From contig NZ_CP022390.1 of NCBI RefSeq assembly GCF_003076515.1, positions 3,046,572 to 3,110,571 of the forward strand: DNA of 64,000 bases, in the 5' to 3' direction. The translations under genes and the position numbers were made by a program. This DNA comes from Alcaligenes aquatilis. Its GTDB lineage: Bacteria; Pseudomonadota; Gammaproteobacteria; Burkholderiales; Burkholderiaceae_B. Every line of letters starts with the position of its first letter. Position 1 is the stretch's first letter. A model generated the notes under the pieces. That model was not told where the DNA came from, did not search any database, and saw only the letters and a program-made list of their open reading frames with translations. This document shows positions 40,249 through 48,243 of this stretch, piece by piece.

Positions 40249-41766
40249 ATGCAAAGCGACGTGGTGCTCGGTGCGGCGCACTGGGCTTATTTGATCAGCG
40301 TCCTGGTGATCATCATTACGATGATTTTCCGGGCCAACGTAGTGGTGCCATCCGTCATTGGGACCTTGGCGGTAGTCACGGCCATAACGGGCAGCCCTAT
40401 TCAGGGCTTAATCAGTATTTTTTCGGCCAGCTTCGTGGCGGCTCAGGAACTGTTCAACATCTTCCTGGTAATCACCTTCATGACAGCGTTGCTCAATTCC
40501 TTAAAGCGGCTGGAAGCCGATGTGAAGATGGTGGCCCCCTTTCGCAAGGTCATGGTCAATAGTGCCTCGTCCTTTTTGATGATTGCTGCAGCGACCTATT
40601 TTATTTCCCTGTTCTTCTGGCCCACGCCTGCAGTGCCTCTGGTGTCGGCCATTTTGCTGCCAGCGGCTATTGCGGCTGGTTTGCCACCATTGGTCGGTGC
40701 GATGGCGATCGCCATCTGTGGGCAGGGCATGGCGCTATCGTCGGACTACATCATTGGGGTTGCTCCGGGCATCAGCGCCAAGGCAGCCGGTGTCGGTGCT
40801 GATGTTGCCGTGCTGGCTGACCGCGCGCTGGTGTTGTCCTGGATTACGGGGGGTGTCGCGCTGACCTTGGCGTTCTTGTTGATGCGTCGCCATTTCAAGC
40901 CGGCAGACAGCCGTTTGCTGGACGCCTGGATGCGTCAGGCACCGGACAGCACGCTGGATGACGTGGAATCCCAAGGGACGTATGACAAGGCAGAGATGGC
41001 CCGTGGGACGGCGGGTAATGAACACACGGTGCACTCCGGCTTAAGTGCCAAGGAAGAACGTTATTCGCGCATTCTGGCCTGGATCACTCCACTGGCGTTC
41101 CTGGCGGTGATTGGCATCATGCTGCTGCCCCGCTTTATCCCGTCCTTACCCGTTCTGCGTGGTGGAGATGCTGCCGGTTTGGTGGGGGGCGTCGCCTTTG
41201 TGTTGATGATGATTGCCACCTGTATGGCAGAAGGTCCACGGCGCATGCTGGACACCTGTCCGGATCATATGACCGATGGTTTTGTATTCGCGTTTCGTGC
41301 CATGGGCTCGGTGTTGCCAATCGCTGGTTTCTTCTTCCTGGGCGCCAGTGAAGCGACCTCTGCCATTTTAGGCATTCCACTGGCACAAACACCTAGCCTC
41401 TTGTTCGAGTTGATTTCAGCCGGTCAGCATCTGATTCCGGACAATCATTTTCTGGTGGCGTTTGGTGTCCTGTTGGTGGGGATGATCTCGGGTATTGATG
41501 GGTCGGGCTTCTCGGGTCTGCCTCTGACGGGCACCCTGGCCTCGGCGTTGAGCCCTGTGTCGGGTCTGGACATCGAAACCTTGGCAGCGGTAGGACAGAT
41601 CGGTGCGATCTGGACCGGTGGTGGCACCTTGATCGCCTGGTCGTCCTTGATTGCGGTGGCAGGTTTTGCTCGGGTGCATGTGCTTGATCTGGTGCGGGCC
41701 TTGACGGTACCGGTACTGACCGGGATGGCGATTTCGACAATCTGTGCCGTACTGGTGTTTGGATGA
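40249..41766 (+). CDS. Large polytopic permease of unknown substrate
   Basis: A 505-residue membrane protein with about 12-14 hydrophobic segments and a central hydrophilic loop (about 225-265, ending SGLSAKEERYSRIL). Repeated glycine-rich re-entrant-like motifs (CGQGMALSSDYIIGVAPGIS and GMISGIDGSGFSGLPLTGT) recall ion-transporter-superfamily carriers that import organic anions. I do not recognise a specific family. Its stop codon overlaps the next start (ATGA at 41763), so it is translated together with the GGT-like gene. As first gene behind an operator it is the probable uptake system of the pathway. Confidence 0.65.
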   Translation: MQSDVVLGAAHWAYLISVLVIIITMIFRANVVVPSVIGTLAVVTAITGSPIQGLISIFSASFVAAQELFNIFLVITFMTALLNSLKRLEADVKMVAPFRKVMVNSASSFLMIAAATYFISLFFWPTPAVPLVSAILLPAAIAAGLPPLVGAMAIAICGQGMALSSDYIIGVAPGISAKAAGVGADVAVLADRALVLSWITGGVALTLAFLLMRRHFKPADSRLLDAWMRQAPDSTLDDVESQGTYDKAEMARGTAGNEHTVHSGLSAKEERYSRILAWITPLAFLAVIGIMLLPRFIPSLPVLRGGDAAGLVGGVAFVLMMIATCMAEGPRRMLDTCPDHMTDGFVFAFRAMGSVLPIAGFFFLGASEATSAILGIPLAQTPSLLFELISAGQHLIPDNHFLVAFGVLLVGMISGIDGSGFSGLPLTGTLASALSPVSGLDIETLAAVGQIGAIWTGGGTLIAWSSLIAVAGFARVHVLDLVRALTVPVLTGMAISTICAVLVFG

Positions 41767-43244
41767 TCGGTATGGGAACGACAGCCTATAGCGCAGGTGA
41801 AAAACAGGGTTTGGGGAAACTGTGGGCCGTGGCTGCCGGACACCCCTTGGCGGTTCGGGCCGCGCAGGCCATGCTGGAACTCAAGGGTAGTGCGGTGGAT
41901 GCGGCCATTGCGGCTGATGCCGTCATGGGCGTCGTTGAACCGATGGCAACGGGGATAGGCGGCGACTTGCTGGCGATGGTTGCACCGCCGAACAGTAAGC
42001 CAGTGGCTTATAACGGTAGCGGAGCGGCGCCTTTGCTGTTGAAGGCAGAGCAGGTTCAGGCCTTGCCTGGGGGACGGATTCCCGAGCGCCATGTGCTGTC
42101 CATTACCACGCCCGGCCTAGTGCGAGGGTGGTGGGATATGCATCAGCGCTATGGCCGTCTGGATTGGGCCCGCTTGCTTCAGCCCGCCATCCAGGCAGCA
42201 CAGGAAGGTTTTGCGGTGGCGTCGGTGGCGGCGCGTGAATGGCAAATCTTTGATTTTGTGCTGCATCGCGATCCCGAGTGTGCCGCTCTTTATAGGGCGG
42301 GCAAGCCGCCCAAGGCAGGAGAGCAGTACCTGAACCCGGAGCTGGCGGCTGTCTTGCAGGACATCGCCACGCAAGGACCCGATGCCTTCTATCTGGGGCG
42401 CCCCGCATGGCAGGCTGAACAGGCAATGGAACGGGTACAGGGGCTGTTGCGGGCGGAGGACTTTCGTCAGCATAAAGGATTTTTCTGTGAACCGGTCAGC
42501 GCATCGCTGGGTGAGTTCAGTCTGTATGAGTGTCCGCCCAACACACATGGGGTGGCCGTGCTGGACGCGGTCCAAAGCGCCTGGCACCGACCCTTGGATG
42601 ATGATGAGGCGGAGTTGGCATTGATCCAGGCGACCGAAGGGGCAATGACTCATGCCGCTCAGGTCGTGTGTGATCCGGCAGGCAATACGGTTTGCACGGT
42701 TGTGGTTGACGAGGACGGATTGGCCGTCACGTTCATGTCCAGTATTTTCAAACGGTTTGGCTCCGGTTTCGCCGTGCCTGGCTGTGGGTTTGTGCTGCAA
42801 AACCGAGGCTTTGGCTTCTCCGAGCCTGGGCATGTGAATGGCCCCGGTCCGGGAAAACGTCCGTATCACACGGTTGTCCCGTCTCTGGCCTTGAAGACGG
42901 GCCAGTTCCATATGGGGCTGGGTGTGGTGGGCGGTTTGATGCAACCCCAGGGCCAGATACAGATATGGACCCGTGTCTTGCGCGATGGCTGGCCTTTGGA
43001 GCGAGCCTTGTTCGCACCGCGCTGGCGTCTGGAGGGGGCTGGGCGTCTGGCTCTGGAAGACGGCTTTGATGCGAGCCGCACGGCCTTCCTGCGTGAACAC
43101 GGGTATGGGGCGCCCGACAAGGGAGTCGGCGAACTGGCAGGCCGTAGCGATTTTGGCGGTGCACAAGCGGTGGAGCGCTTGGCGGATGGCCGCCTGAAAG
43201 CCGTATCGGACCCGCGCAAAGATGGCTGCGTGGCGTTGGTTTGA
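41763..43244 (+). CDS. Gamma-glutamyltransferase-like N-terminal-nucleophile hydrolase (YwrD type)
   Basis: A 493-residue member of the GGT superfamily, which self-cleaves to expose a catalytic threonine. The segment AGNTVCTVVVDEDGLAVTFM aligns with the autocleavage site of GGT, making Thr309 the likely nucleophile. Other family parts are AGHPLAVRAAQAMLELKGSA, the MATGIGGDLL motif and GVVGGLMQPQGQIQI. The position of the glutamate-binding arginine of true GGTs (FREMAP in E. coli) reads YNGSGAAP here, as in the YwrD-like branch, so the acyl substrate may not be gamma-glutamyl. There is no signal peptide, so it is probably cytoplasmic. Overlaps the permease stop by four bases. Confidence 0.75.
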   Translation: MIGMGTTAYSAGEKQGLGKLWAVAAGHPLAVRAAQAMLELKGSAVDAAIAADAVMGVVEPMATGIGGDLLAMVAPPNSKPVAYNGSGAAPLLLKAEQVQALPGGRIPERHVLSITTPGLVRGWWDMHQRYGRLDWARLLQPAIQAAQEGFAVASVAAREWQIFDFVLHRDPECAALYRAGKPPKAGEQYLNPELAAVLQDIATQGPDAFYLGRPAWQAEQAMERVQGLLRAEDFRQHKGFFCEPVSASLGEFSLYECPPNTHGVAVLDAVQSAWHRPLDDDEAELALIQATEGAMTHAAQVVCDPAGNTVCTVVVDEDGLAVTFMSSIFKRFGSGFAVPGCGFVLQNRGFGFSEPGHVNGPGPGKRPYHTVVPSLALKTGQFHMGLGVVGGLMQPQGQIQIWTRVLRDGWPLERALFAPRWRLEGAGRLALEDGFDASRTAFLREHGYGAPDKGVGELAGRSDFGGAQAVERLADGRLKAVSDPRKDGCVALV

Positions 43245-43284
43245 TAAACAGGCAGGGTTATTCCCTACTTTCTAAAATAGTAGA

Positions 43285-43292
43285 CGGTATAC
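43285..43292. promoter_or_regulatory. GTATACCG operator upstream of the diiron oxygenase gene
   Basis: CGGTATAC (the reverse complement of GTATACCG) lies 75 bases before the oxygenase start in an AT-rich 123-base intergenic region. The octamer is shared with three other intergenic sites in this cluster. Confidence 0.6.
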
Positions 43293-43367
43293 AATATACT
43301 TAAATAGTCCAAACCTCATATTTCGTCGGCTGCTGTCAGGGCGACGTCTTTCAACAAGGAAACAGTC

Positions 43368-44102
43368 ATGGAAAAACTGCTGAATCGCGATGAATTTCGC
43401 ACCGCACTGGAAACCGCCATTAAAGGGAAAAGTGCCAATACTTCCCCTTTCAGTATTGCCTGGGCCAGCGGCAAGCTAAGCCGTGAGCATCTAGCTCGCT
43501 GGGCTGAAAACCACTATCACTATGTCGGCCCTTTTGCCGATTACCTGGGTTATCTGTATGCCCGCACTCCCGCTGAATACGTGGAAGCCAAAGACTTCTT
43601 GCTGGCCAATATGTACGAAGAGGAAATTGGTGGTGACCGCCACACAGATCTGCTGATCCGCTTTGGCGAAGCTTGCGGCACGACACGGGCACGTATTGAA
43701 GACCCCGACAACATGAATGCCACCACCCGCGCCTTGCAGGCTTGGTGTTACGCCATTGCCATGCGTGAAGACCCCGTCGTCGCCGTGGCGGGACTGGTGG
43801 TGGGCCTGGAGTCGCAAGTGCCATCCATTTACCGCAAGCAGACCCCAACCTTGCGCGAAAAATACGGCTTCACGGATGAAGAGGTGGAGTTTTTCGACCT
43901 GCACATTGTGTCCGATGAGATCCATGGCGAGCGTGGTTACCAGATCGTGCTCGAGCACGCCAATACCGTGGAACTGCAGCAGCGTTGCCTGCGTATCTGC
44001 GAAATTGGTGCCGAGATGCGTCTACTGTATACCACTTCCCTGTACAACGATTACGTCAAAGACGAGATCAGCTTGCAGGATCTGCAATTGGAAGCAGCGT
44101 AA
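43368..44102 (+). CDS. Haem-oxygenase-like diiron oxygenase (CADD/PqqC-like)
   Basis: A 244-residue all-helical protein of the haem-oxygenase-like diiron oxidase (HDO) superfamily, which includes CADD, UndA, BesC and the N-oxygenase domain of SznF. All six expected metal ligands are visible: Glu85 and His92 (EEEIGGDRH), Glu148 (VVGLESQVPS), and His179, Asp183 and His186 (HIVSDEIH). The spacing E-x6-H and H-x3-D-x2-H equals that of CADD. This makes an O2-activating dinuclear metal centre likely, in contrast to PqqC or TenA, which lack the full set. An AAGGAAA site precedes the ATG. It starts an operon with an aldehyde dehydrogenase, a GlcG-like protein and an electron-transfer reductase. Substrate unknown; N-oxygenation or oxidative C-C/C-N cleavage are the known chemistries of relatives. 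Confidence 0.8.
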   Translation: MEKLLNRDEFRTALETAIKGKSANTSPFSIAWASGKLSREHLARWAENHYHYVGPFADYLGYLYARTPAEYVEAKDFLLANMYEEEIGGDRHTDLLIRFGEACGTTRARIEDPDNMNATTRALQAWCYAIAMREDPVVAVAGLVVGLESQVPSIYRKQTPTLREKYGFTDEEVEFFDLHIVSDEIHGERGYQIVLEHANTVELQQRCLRICEIGAEMRLLYTTSLYNDYVKDEISLQDLQLEAA

Positions 44103-44162
44103 GTCGGCCAGCCGGGCGGGCAGATAGGCTGCCCGCCGATTTAGAAACAAGGAAGTACAGCG

Positions 44163-45623
44163 GTGGACAATCTCAAGGACGTCGTTTTCGACAATTACAT
44201 TAATGGGCAGTGGCAGCCCAGCCAGAGTGGGCGCACGAAGCCCAATTTGAATCCGGCCGATCGGGACGATGTCGTGGGGGCTTTCCCTCTGTCCACGGCT
44301 GAGGACGCACAGGCAGCCGTTGCTGCTGCTCAGGCTGCTTTTGCAGGATGGCGAGCAACACCGATTTCCACCCGGGCCCGTGTGCTGAATGCGGCGGCGG
44401 CCTGGCTGGATGCCAATGTTGATCGTATCGCTCAGGGTCTGACGCGAGAAGAGGGCAAAACGCTGGCGCAAAGCAAGATGGAAGTAGGGCGCTCGGCCCA
44501 GACCCTGCGTTTTTATGCGGTTGAAGGCCAGACCTATACCGGCGAGACCTTTCCGCAGGATGATGCGCAGCAACTGGTGTATACCCAGCGCGAACCCTTG
44601 GGTGTGGTGTCCGTAATTGCGCCCTGGAATTTCCCCATCTCCATCCCGGCACGCAAAATTGCGCCTGCCTTGATTACGGGCAATACCGTCGTTTTCAAAC
44701 CTTCGTCGGAGACGCCGTTGACGGGTTATTACCTGTGCGAAGCCTTTGCACAAGCAGGGGTTCCGGCCGGTGTACTGAACCTGGTACATGGCAGGGCCAG
44801 TGAAGTGGGGCCCACGCTGGTGCAATCCCCTCAGGTACGTGCCATTTCGTTTACCGGCTCGACCCAGGCGGGTGAAGATATTTGTCGTCAAGCCCGCATG
44901 AGCACTCGCACCCAGATGGAGTTGGGTGGCAAGAACCCCCTGATTGTCATGGAAGACGCCGACCTGGATCTGGCCGTCAAGCTGGTGGTTCAAGGTGGGT
45001 TTTCCTTAAGTGGCCAGGCCTGCACGGGCACCAGCCGTGTGCTGGTGCATCGTCACGTCAAAGAGGAGTTCACCCGGCGCTTGGTAGAGAAAGTCAGCGC
45101 CTTGACCGTGGGTAATGGTTTGAATGGCAACCCCGACCTGGGCCCCATTGCCACCGAAAGCCAACTGGCAAGCATTCTGGACTATGTGGCCATCGGCAAG
45201 CAGGAGGCCACCCATTTACTGGGCGGCGAGCGTTTGACCGAAGGCGACTATGCACGTGGCTTGTTCATGCGCCCGGCTTTGTTTACAGACGTGACCCAGC
45301 AGATGCGTATTGCCCGCGAAGAAATCTTTGGTCCGGTGATTGCCTTGCTGGAAATTGATTCCTACGAGCAGGCGCTGGCCATGGCCAATGACACTGAATA
45401 TGGCTTGTCGGCCGCCATTGTGACGCGCAGTGCCGACTATGCGCATCGCTTTGCCAATGACATTGAGGCCGGGACGGTCAAGATCAATCGCACAACAACC
45501 GGCAACTTGATCAATGCCCCTTTTGGTGGACTGAAACAGTCCAGCACATCCACTTTCCGCGAGTCGGGTCGGGCTGGTCTGGAGTTCTACACCCAGATCA
45601 AGACCGTGTATCGCGGCATCTGA
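44163..45623 (+). CDS. NAD(P)-dependent aldehyde dehydrogenase (semialdehyde type)
   Basis: A 486-residue ALDH-superfamily enzyme starting at GTG (44163). Catalytic residues are Asn156 (APWNFPISIP), Glu253 (MELGGKNP) and Cys287 (SGQACTGTSRV); the cofactor region includes FKPSSETP and ISFTGST. The ending GLKQSSTSTFRESGRAGLEF and YTQIKTVYRG resembles alpha-ketoglutarate semialdehyde and succinate semialdehyde dehydrogenases. It lies 60 bases after the diiron oxygenase, so it probably oxidises an aldehyde formed by or after that enzyme. Confidence 0.85.
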   Translation: MDNLKDVVFDNYINGQWQPSQSGRTKPNLNPADRDDVVGAFPLSTAEDAQAAVAAAQAAFAGWRATPISTRARVLNAAAAWLDANVDRIAQGLTREEGKTLAQSKMEVGRSAQTLRFYAVEGQTYTGETFPQDDAQQLVYTQREPLGVVSVIAPWNFPISIPARKIAPALITGNTVVFKPSSETPLTGYYLCEAFAQAGVPAGVLNLVHGRASEVGPTLVQSPQVRAISFTGSTQAGEDICRQARMSTRTQMELGGKNPLIVMEDADLDLAVKLVVQGGFSLSGQACTGTSRVLVHRHVKEEFTRRLVEKVSALTVGNGLNGNPDLGPIATESQLASILDYVAIGKQEATHLLGGERLTEGDYARGLFMRPALFTDVTQQMRIAREEIFGPVIALLEIDSYEQALAMANDTEYGLSAAIVTRSADYAHRFANDIEAGTVKINRTTTGNLINAPFGGLKQSSTSTFRESGRAGLEFYTQIKTVYRGI

Positions 45624-45654
45624 ATTTTATTAACCGGAAATACTGGGAAGACTT

Positions 45655-46134
45655 ATGAAAAAAATCCTACGTCTCGAACAGCGCGAAGCGCGCTTGATGG
45701 TGGACGCGGCGATTGCCAAATCCAAAGAGATTGGCGTGCTGGAGACTGTTTGCGTGGTTGACGAAGGGGGCTATCCCATCGTGATGGAGCGCATGGATGG
45801 GGCACGTATCACTGGCGCACAAATTGCCTGGAACAAGGCGTTTACCGCTGCCGGCCACAAGCGCTCCACCCATTTGTTCACGCAAGCGCCCAATGGTCCG
45901 GCACTGCCTGGTAACGAGGCCTTCGGGATTCAGCTCAGCTTTGAGGGACGCTTTGCGGCCTTTGTGGGCGGCTACCCCATTGTGGTCAATGGGGAAGTAA
46001 TCGGTGGTATTGGCCTGAGCGGCGGTAACGGCGAGCAGGACACGGCAGCCGGTGTGGCCGGCTTGCAGGCCTTGGCCGAGGCCTTGAAGGCAGAGGGTCT
46101 GGACGTGCTGGTTCAGGCGGACATCAAGAAATAG
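45655..46134 (+). CDS. GlcG/HbpS-family protein
   Basis: A 159-residue protein of the GlcG/HbpS/PduO C-terminal family. The pattern VCVVDEGGYPIVMERMDGAR, KAFTAAGHKRST, and the C-terminal GGYPIVVNGEVIGGIGLSGG define it. Members bind haem or cobalamin in some systems, but most are of unknown function and sit in catabolic operons beside oxygenases or dehydrogenases. There is no signal peptide. Spacing (31 bases after the ALDH, 20 before the reductase start) indicates co-transcription. Confidence 0.8.
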   Translation: MKKILRLEQREARLMVDAAIAKSKEIGVLETVCVVDEGGYPIVMERMDGARITGAQIAWNKAFTAAGHKRSTHLFTQAPNGPALPGNEAFGIQLSFEGRFAAFVGGYPIVVNGEVIGGIGLSGGNGEQDTAAGVAGLQALAEALKAEGLDVLVQADIKK

Positions 46135-46154
46135 TGGCATCAGGAGGACGGGTC

Positions 46155-47189
46155 ATGGCCCATCGTGTCGACATCAAGGAAACCGGCGAGCAGTTCTGGG
46201 TAGAGCCGCAAGAGACCCTCTTGCAGGCCGCTCAGCGGCAAGGCGTGCGCATTTATAGCGACTGTGAGTTTGGCGGTTGCGGTACCTGCCGCATTCAGGT
46301 TACCCGAGGGAAGGTTTGTTACGAGGACGACTGCCTGCCCATGAGTATTGCCGATGAGGAGCACGAGCAGGGCCATGCCGCCGCCTGTCAGGCTCGACTG
46401 GATGCGGATATTGAAATCAGTCTGGCCGCCCATCGTGACGAGCTGCCTGACACGCAGCAGGTCAGGGCGCAGGTGCATAGCGTGGAGCGGGCGTGCCAAG
46501 GAATCTGGCGCCTGACCTTGCAGTTACCCCAGGATGTACACGTGCAGTTCCGTCCTGGTCAGTATCTGAACATCCTGTTCGAGGACGGGCGTGCGCGCAG
46601 TTTTTCCATGGCCAATGCCGATGCGGCCCATGGGCGTATTGAACTGCATGTACGGGAAGTGGAAGGCGGCCGTTTTACCCAAGTGTGTTTGCCCGGCCTG
46701 AAGGCCGGAGATGAGCTGCTGCTGGAGATGCCTTTGGGGGTGTTCTATTGGCGCGAGCGCGACTGGCGACCCATGGTCATGGTGGCAACCGGTACGGGTA
46801 TTGCACCGATCAAGGCGATTCTGGAGTCCTTGCTGGACAAGGACGACTGCCCACCTGTGAGCCTGTACTGGGGCATGAACCGACCCGAGGATTTGTATCT
46901 GGCCAAGGAGATCGAATCCTGGGCAGACCGTTTGTGCGAATTCCGTTTCGTGCCTGTGCTCTCGCATGCCGACGAGAGCTGGCAAGGCGCTCGGGGCTAT
47001 GTGCAACAACAGGTATGCCAGGATGAACCTGACCTGTCTGAGCATGCCATTTACTTGTGTGGCTCACCCGTGATGATTGAGCAGGCCCGTGGCTTGTTCA
47101 AGGAGCATGGTGCCAATGAGCAGTTCATGTATGCCGATGCGTTCAACTTTCAGTCCGATAGCCGCTCGGCAGAGCCTTCTCTTGCTTAG
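46155..47189 (+). CDS. Flavin- and [2Fe-2S]-containing NAD(P)H oxidoreductase
   Basis: A 344-residue class IB-type oxygenase reductase. The N-terminal plant-type ferredoxin domain has Cys37, Cys42, Cys45 and Cys78 (C-x4-C-x2-C, then C). A flavin-binding barrel follows with RSFSMANAD and a GRIELHVREVEGGRFT segment, then a NAD(P)-binding domain with VATGTGIAPIKAILES and YLCGSPVMIEQAR. Relatives feed electrons to soluble diiron and Rieske oxygenases. The ATG at 46155 is chosen for the AGGAGG site eight bases upstream; a GTG at 46134 overlaps the previous gene. Its stop overlaps that of a small convergent gene. It is the obvious electron donor for the diiron oxygenase or the two ferredoxins downstream. 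Confidence 0.85.
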   Translation: MAHRVDIKETGEQFWVEPQETLLQAAQRQGVRIYSDCEFGGCGTCRIQVTRGKVCYEDDCLPMSIADEEHEQGHAAACQARLDADIEISLAAHRDELPDTQQVRAQVHSVERACQGIWRLTLQLPQDVHVQFRPGQYLNILFEDGRARSFSMANADAAHGRIELHVREVEGGRFTQVCLPGLKAGDELLLEMPLGVFYWRERDWRPMVMVATGTGIAPIKAILESLLDKDDCPPVSLYWGMNRPEDLYLAKEIESWADRLCEFRFVPVLSHADESWQGARGYVQQQVCQDEPDLSEHAIYLCGSPVMIEQARGLFKEHGANEQFMYADAFNFQSDSRSAEPSLA

Positions 47190-47377
47190 GCGCTGTGTGG
47201 GAGCTGATCTTGGGCGACTTCGGGTTCGCGCTTTTTTCGGCTGCCAAACAGTTCAGTGAGTGAGGGCAGATTGATGAGCGGAATACGACGGCGCAGATGC
47301 TTGCGCTGAGCCAGATGTGGCAGCAACTGCTCGCCGACGGGACGCTGCAAGTAGCGAAGTTCGACGGGGGTTTTCAT
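47186..47377 (-). CDS. Small basic protein of unknown function
   Basis: A 63-residue frame on the minus strand, starting MKTPVELRYLQRPVGEQLLP and rich in Arg, Leu and Pro. It shows no signal peptide, membrane segment or recognised domain. It lies between the reductase and ferredoxin genes, convergent with the reductase (stops overlap). A GTATACCG site is found 33 bases upstream of its ATG, which is the main argument that it is a real gene. The alternative is a non-coding stretch holding two operators. The in-frame start could be earlier (47437). Confidence 0.4.
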   Translation of the reverse strand: MKTPVELRYLQRPVGEQLLPHLAQRKHLRRRIPLINLPSLTELFGSRKKREPEVAQDQLPHSA

Positions 47378-47409
47378 GGCAATCTCGTTTAGGGGTTGAA
47401 TTGAATTAA

Positions 47410-47417
47410 GTATACCG
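47410..47417. promoter_or_regulatory. GTATACCG operator facing the small minus-strand gene
   Basis: A complete GTATACCG octamer 33 bases upstream of the small leftward frame and 163 bases upstream of the ferredoxin gene. It is one of two such sites in this 200-base region. Confidence 0.55.
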
Positions 47418-47501
47418 CAATAGGGGTTTCTACTCAAACAGACAGGAAACTGTATCTAAAACTAAAGAAATCTGTTGTGGGAAAAGTGCAATTTTTAACT
47501 T

Positions 47502-47510
47502 GGTATACCG
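47502..47510. promoter_or_regulatory. GTATACCG operator before the ferredoxin operon
   Basis: GGTATACC is a perfect 8-bp palindrome followed by G, so the octamer GTATACCG is complete. It lies 70 bases before the first ferredoxin start, next to a T-rich stretch. It is the most symmetrical of the five sites. Confidence 0.6.
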
Positions 47511-47579
47511 TTCTTGTTTTTTTTCAGGCGGTCAGGGCTCGCAATCCGGTCGCATCATTGGCAGCAAGCAGGAGGTCTT

Positions 47580-47888
47580 ATGCCAACCATTACTTTTCAT
47601 AAAAACGGCCAGACACATGTGGGCGAGGTGCAGGAGAACACCAATTTGGTGGTCCGGGCAGGGATCAAGCAGTTTCCGTTTCCTTATCTGACCTATGGCT
47701 GTGGAATGGGCAAGTGCGCCAAATGTGCGTGTCGGGTGCTGGAGGGGGCTGAGCATCTGCCAGCGGCCAACTGGAAAGAGAAAAAGCAGTTAGGCGAGCG
47801 CCTGGATCAGGGCTGGCGGCTGGCGTGCCAGTTGTGGATTAACCAGGACATCGTTCTGGAGCAGGCAGAGATACAGGAGGTGCAGTGA
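47580..47888 (+). CDS. [2Fe-2S] ferredoxin, first of two
   Basis: A 102-residue plant-type ferredoxin. Cluster ligands are Cys41, Cys46, Cys49 and Cys83, in YGCGMGKCAKCACR and LACQLW. The middle part after the third cysteine is long and Lys/Glu-rich (AANWKEKKQLGERLDQG), unlike ordinary adrenodoxin or plant ferredoxins. The ATG at 47580 is fixed by the CAGGAGG site; an open frame upstream to 47514 runs through the operator. Translation of the next gene starts on its last base (TGATG). Probably an electron carrier for the diiron oxygenase. Confidence 0.82.
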   Translation: MPTITFHKNGQTHVGEVQENTNLVVRAGIKQFPFPYLTYGCGMGKCAKCACRVLEGAEHLPAANWKEKKQLGERLDQGWRLACQLWINQDIVLEQAEIQEVQ

Positions 47889-48232
47889 TGTATGTGGTGC
47901 TAACGAGCAAGCCAGGCGAATACCGTACGGAGCCGGGTGTGGGCGTGGAAATGGTGGCGGCGTATGAATACCATTTTCAGGGTCGTTTCAAAGCGGTGTT
48001 TGCCATTGCGCGTATCCAGGACGGGTCGCGGGTTCGCATTGTGGAAGAGGCGCCAAATGGCACGATCAATGACATTCCTACTCGGCAAATGGAAAAATTT
48101 GCCACAGCCGAGCAGGCTTATGAAGAACTGGCCGGATTGACGCACTTTGGCAGCCTACAGGCCGAGTTGCGCCAATGTGAGCTTACGGGTCACAAAACAG
48201 GGACGCAGCCCCTGGTAAAGCAGCAATCCTGA
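47888..48232 (+). CDS. Conserved-looking small protein of unknown function
   Basis: A 114-residue soluble protein beginning MYVVLTSKPGEYRTEPGVGV and containing VAAYEYHFQGRFKAVFAIAR, a likely beta-rich segment, and a helical second half (RQMEKFATAEQAYEELAGLT). I do not recognise a family. It is translationally coupled to the upstream ferredoxin (TGATG overlap; a GTG three bases earlier is an alternative start) and lies 11 bases before the second ferredoxin. This position suggests a subunit or specificity factor of the oxygenase electron-transfer system. Confidence 0.7.
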   Translation: MYVVLTSKPGEYRTEPGVGVEMVAAYEYHFQGRFKAVFAIARIQDGSRVRIVEEAPNGTINDIPTRQMEKFATAEQAYEELAGLTHFGSLQAELRQCELTGHKTGTQPLVKQQS

Positions 48233-48243
48233 GGTAGCAGAAT

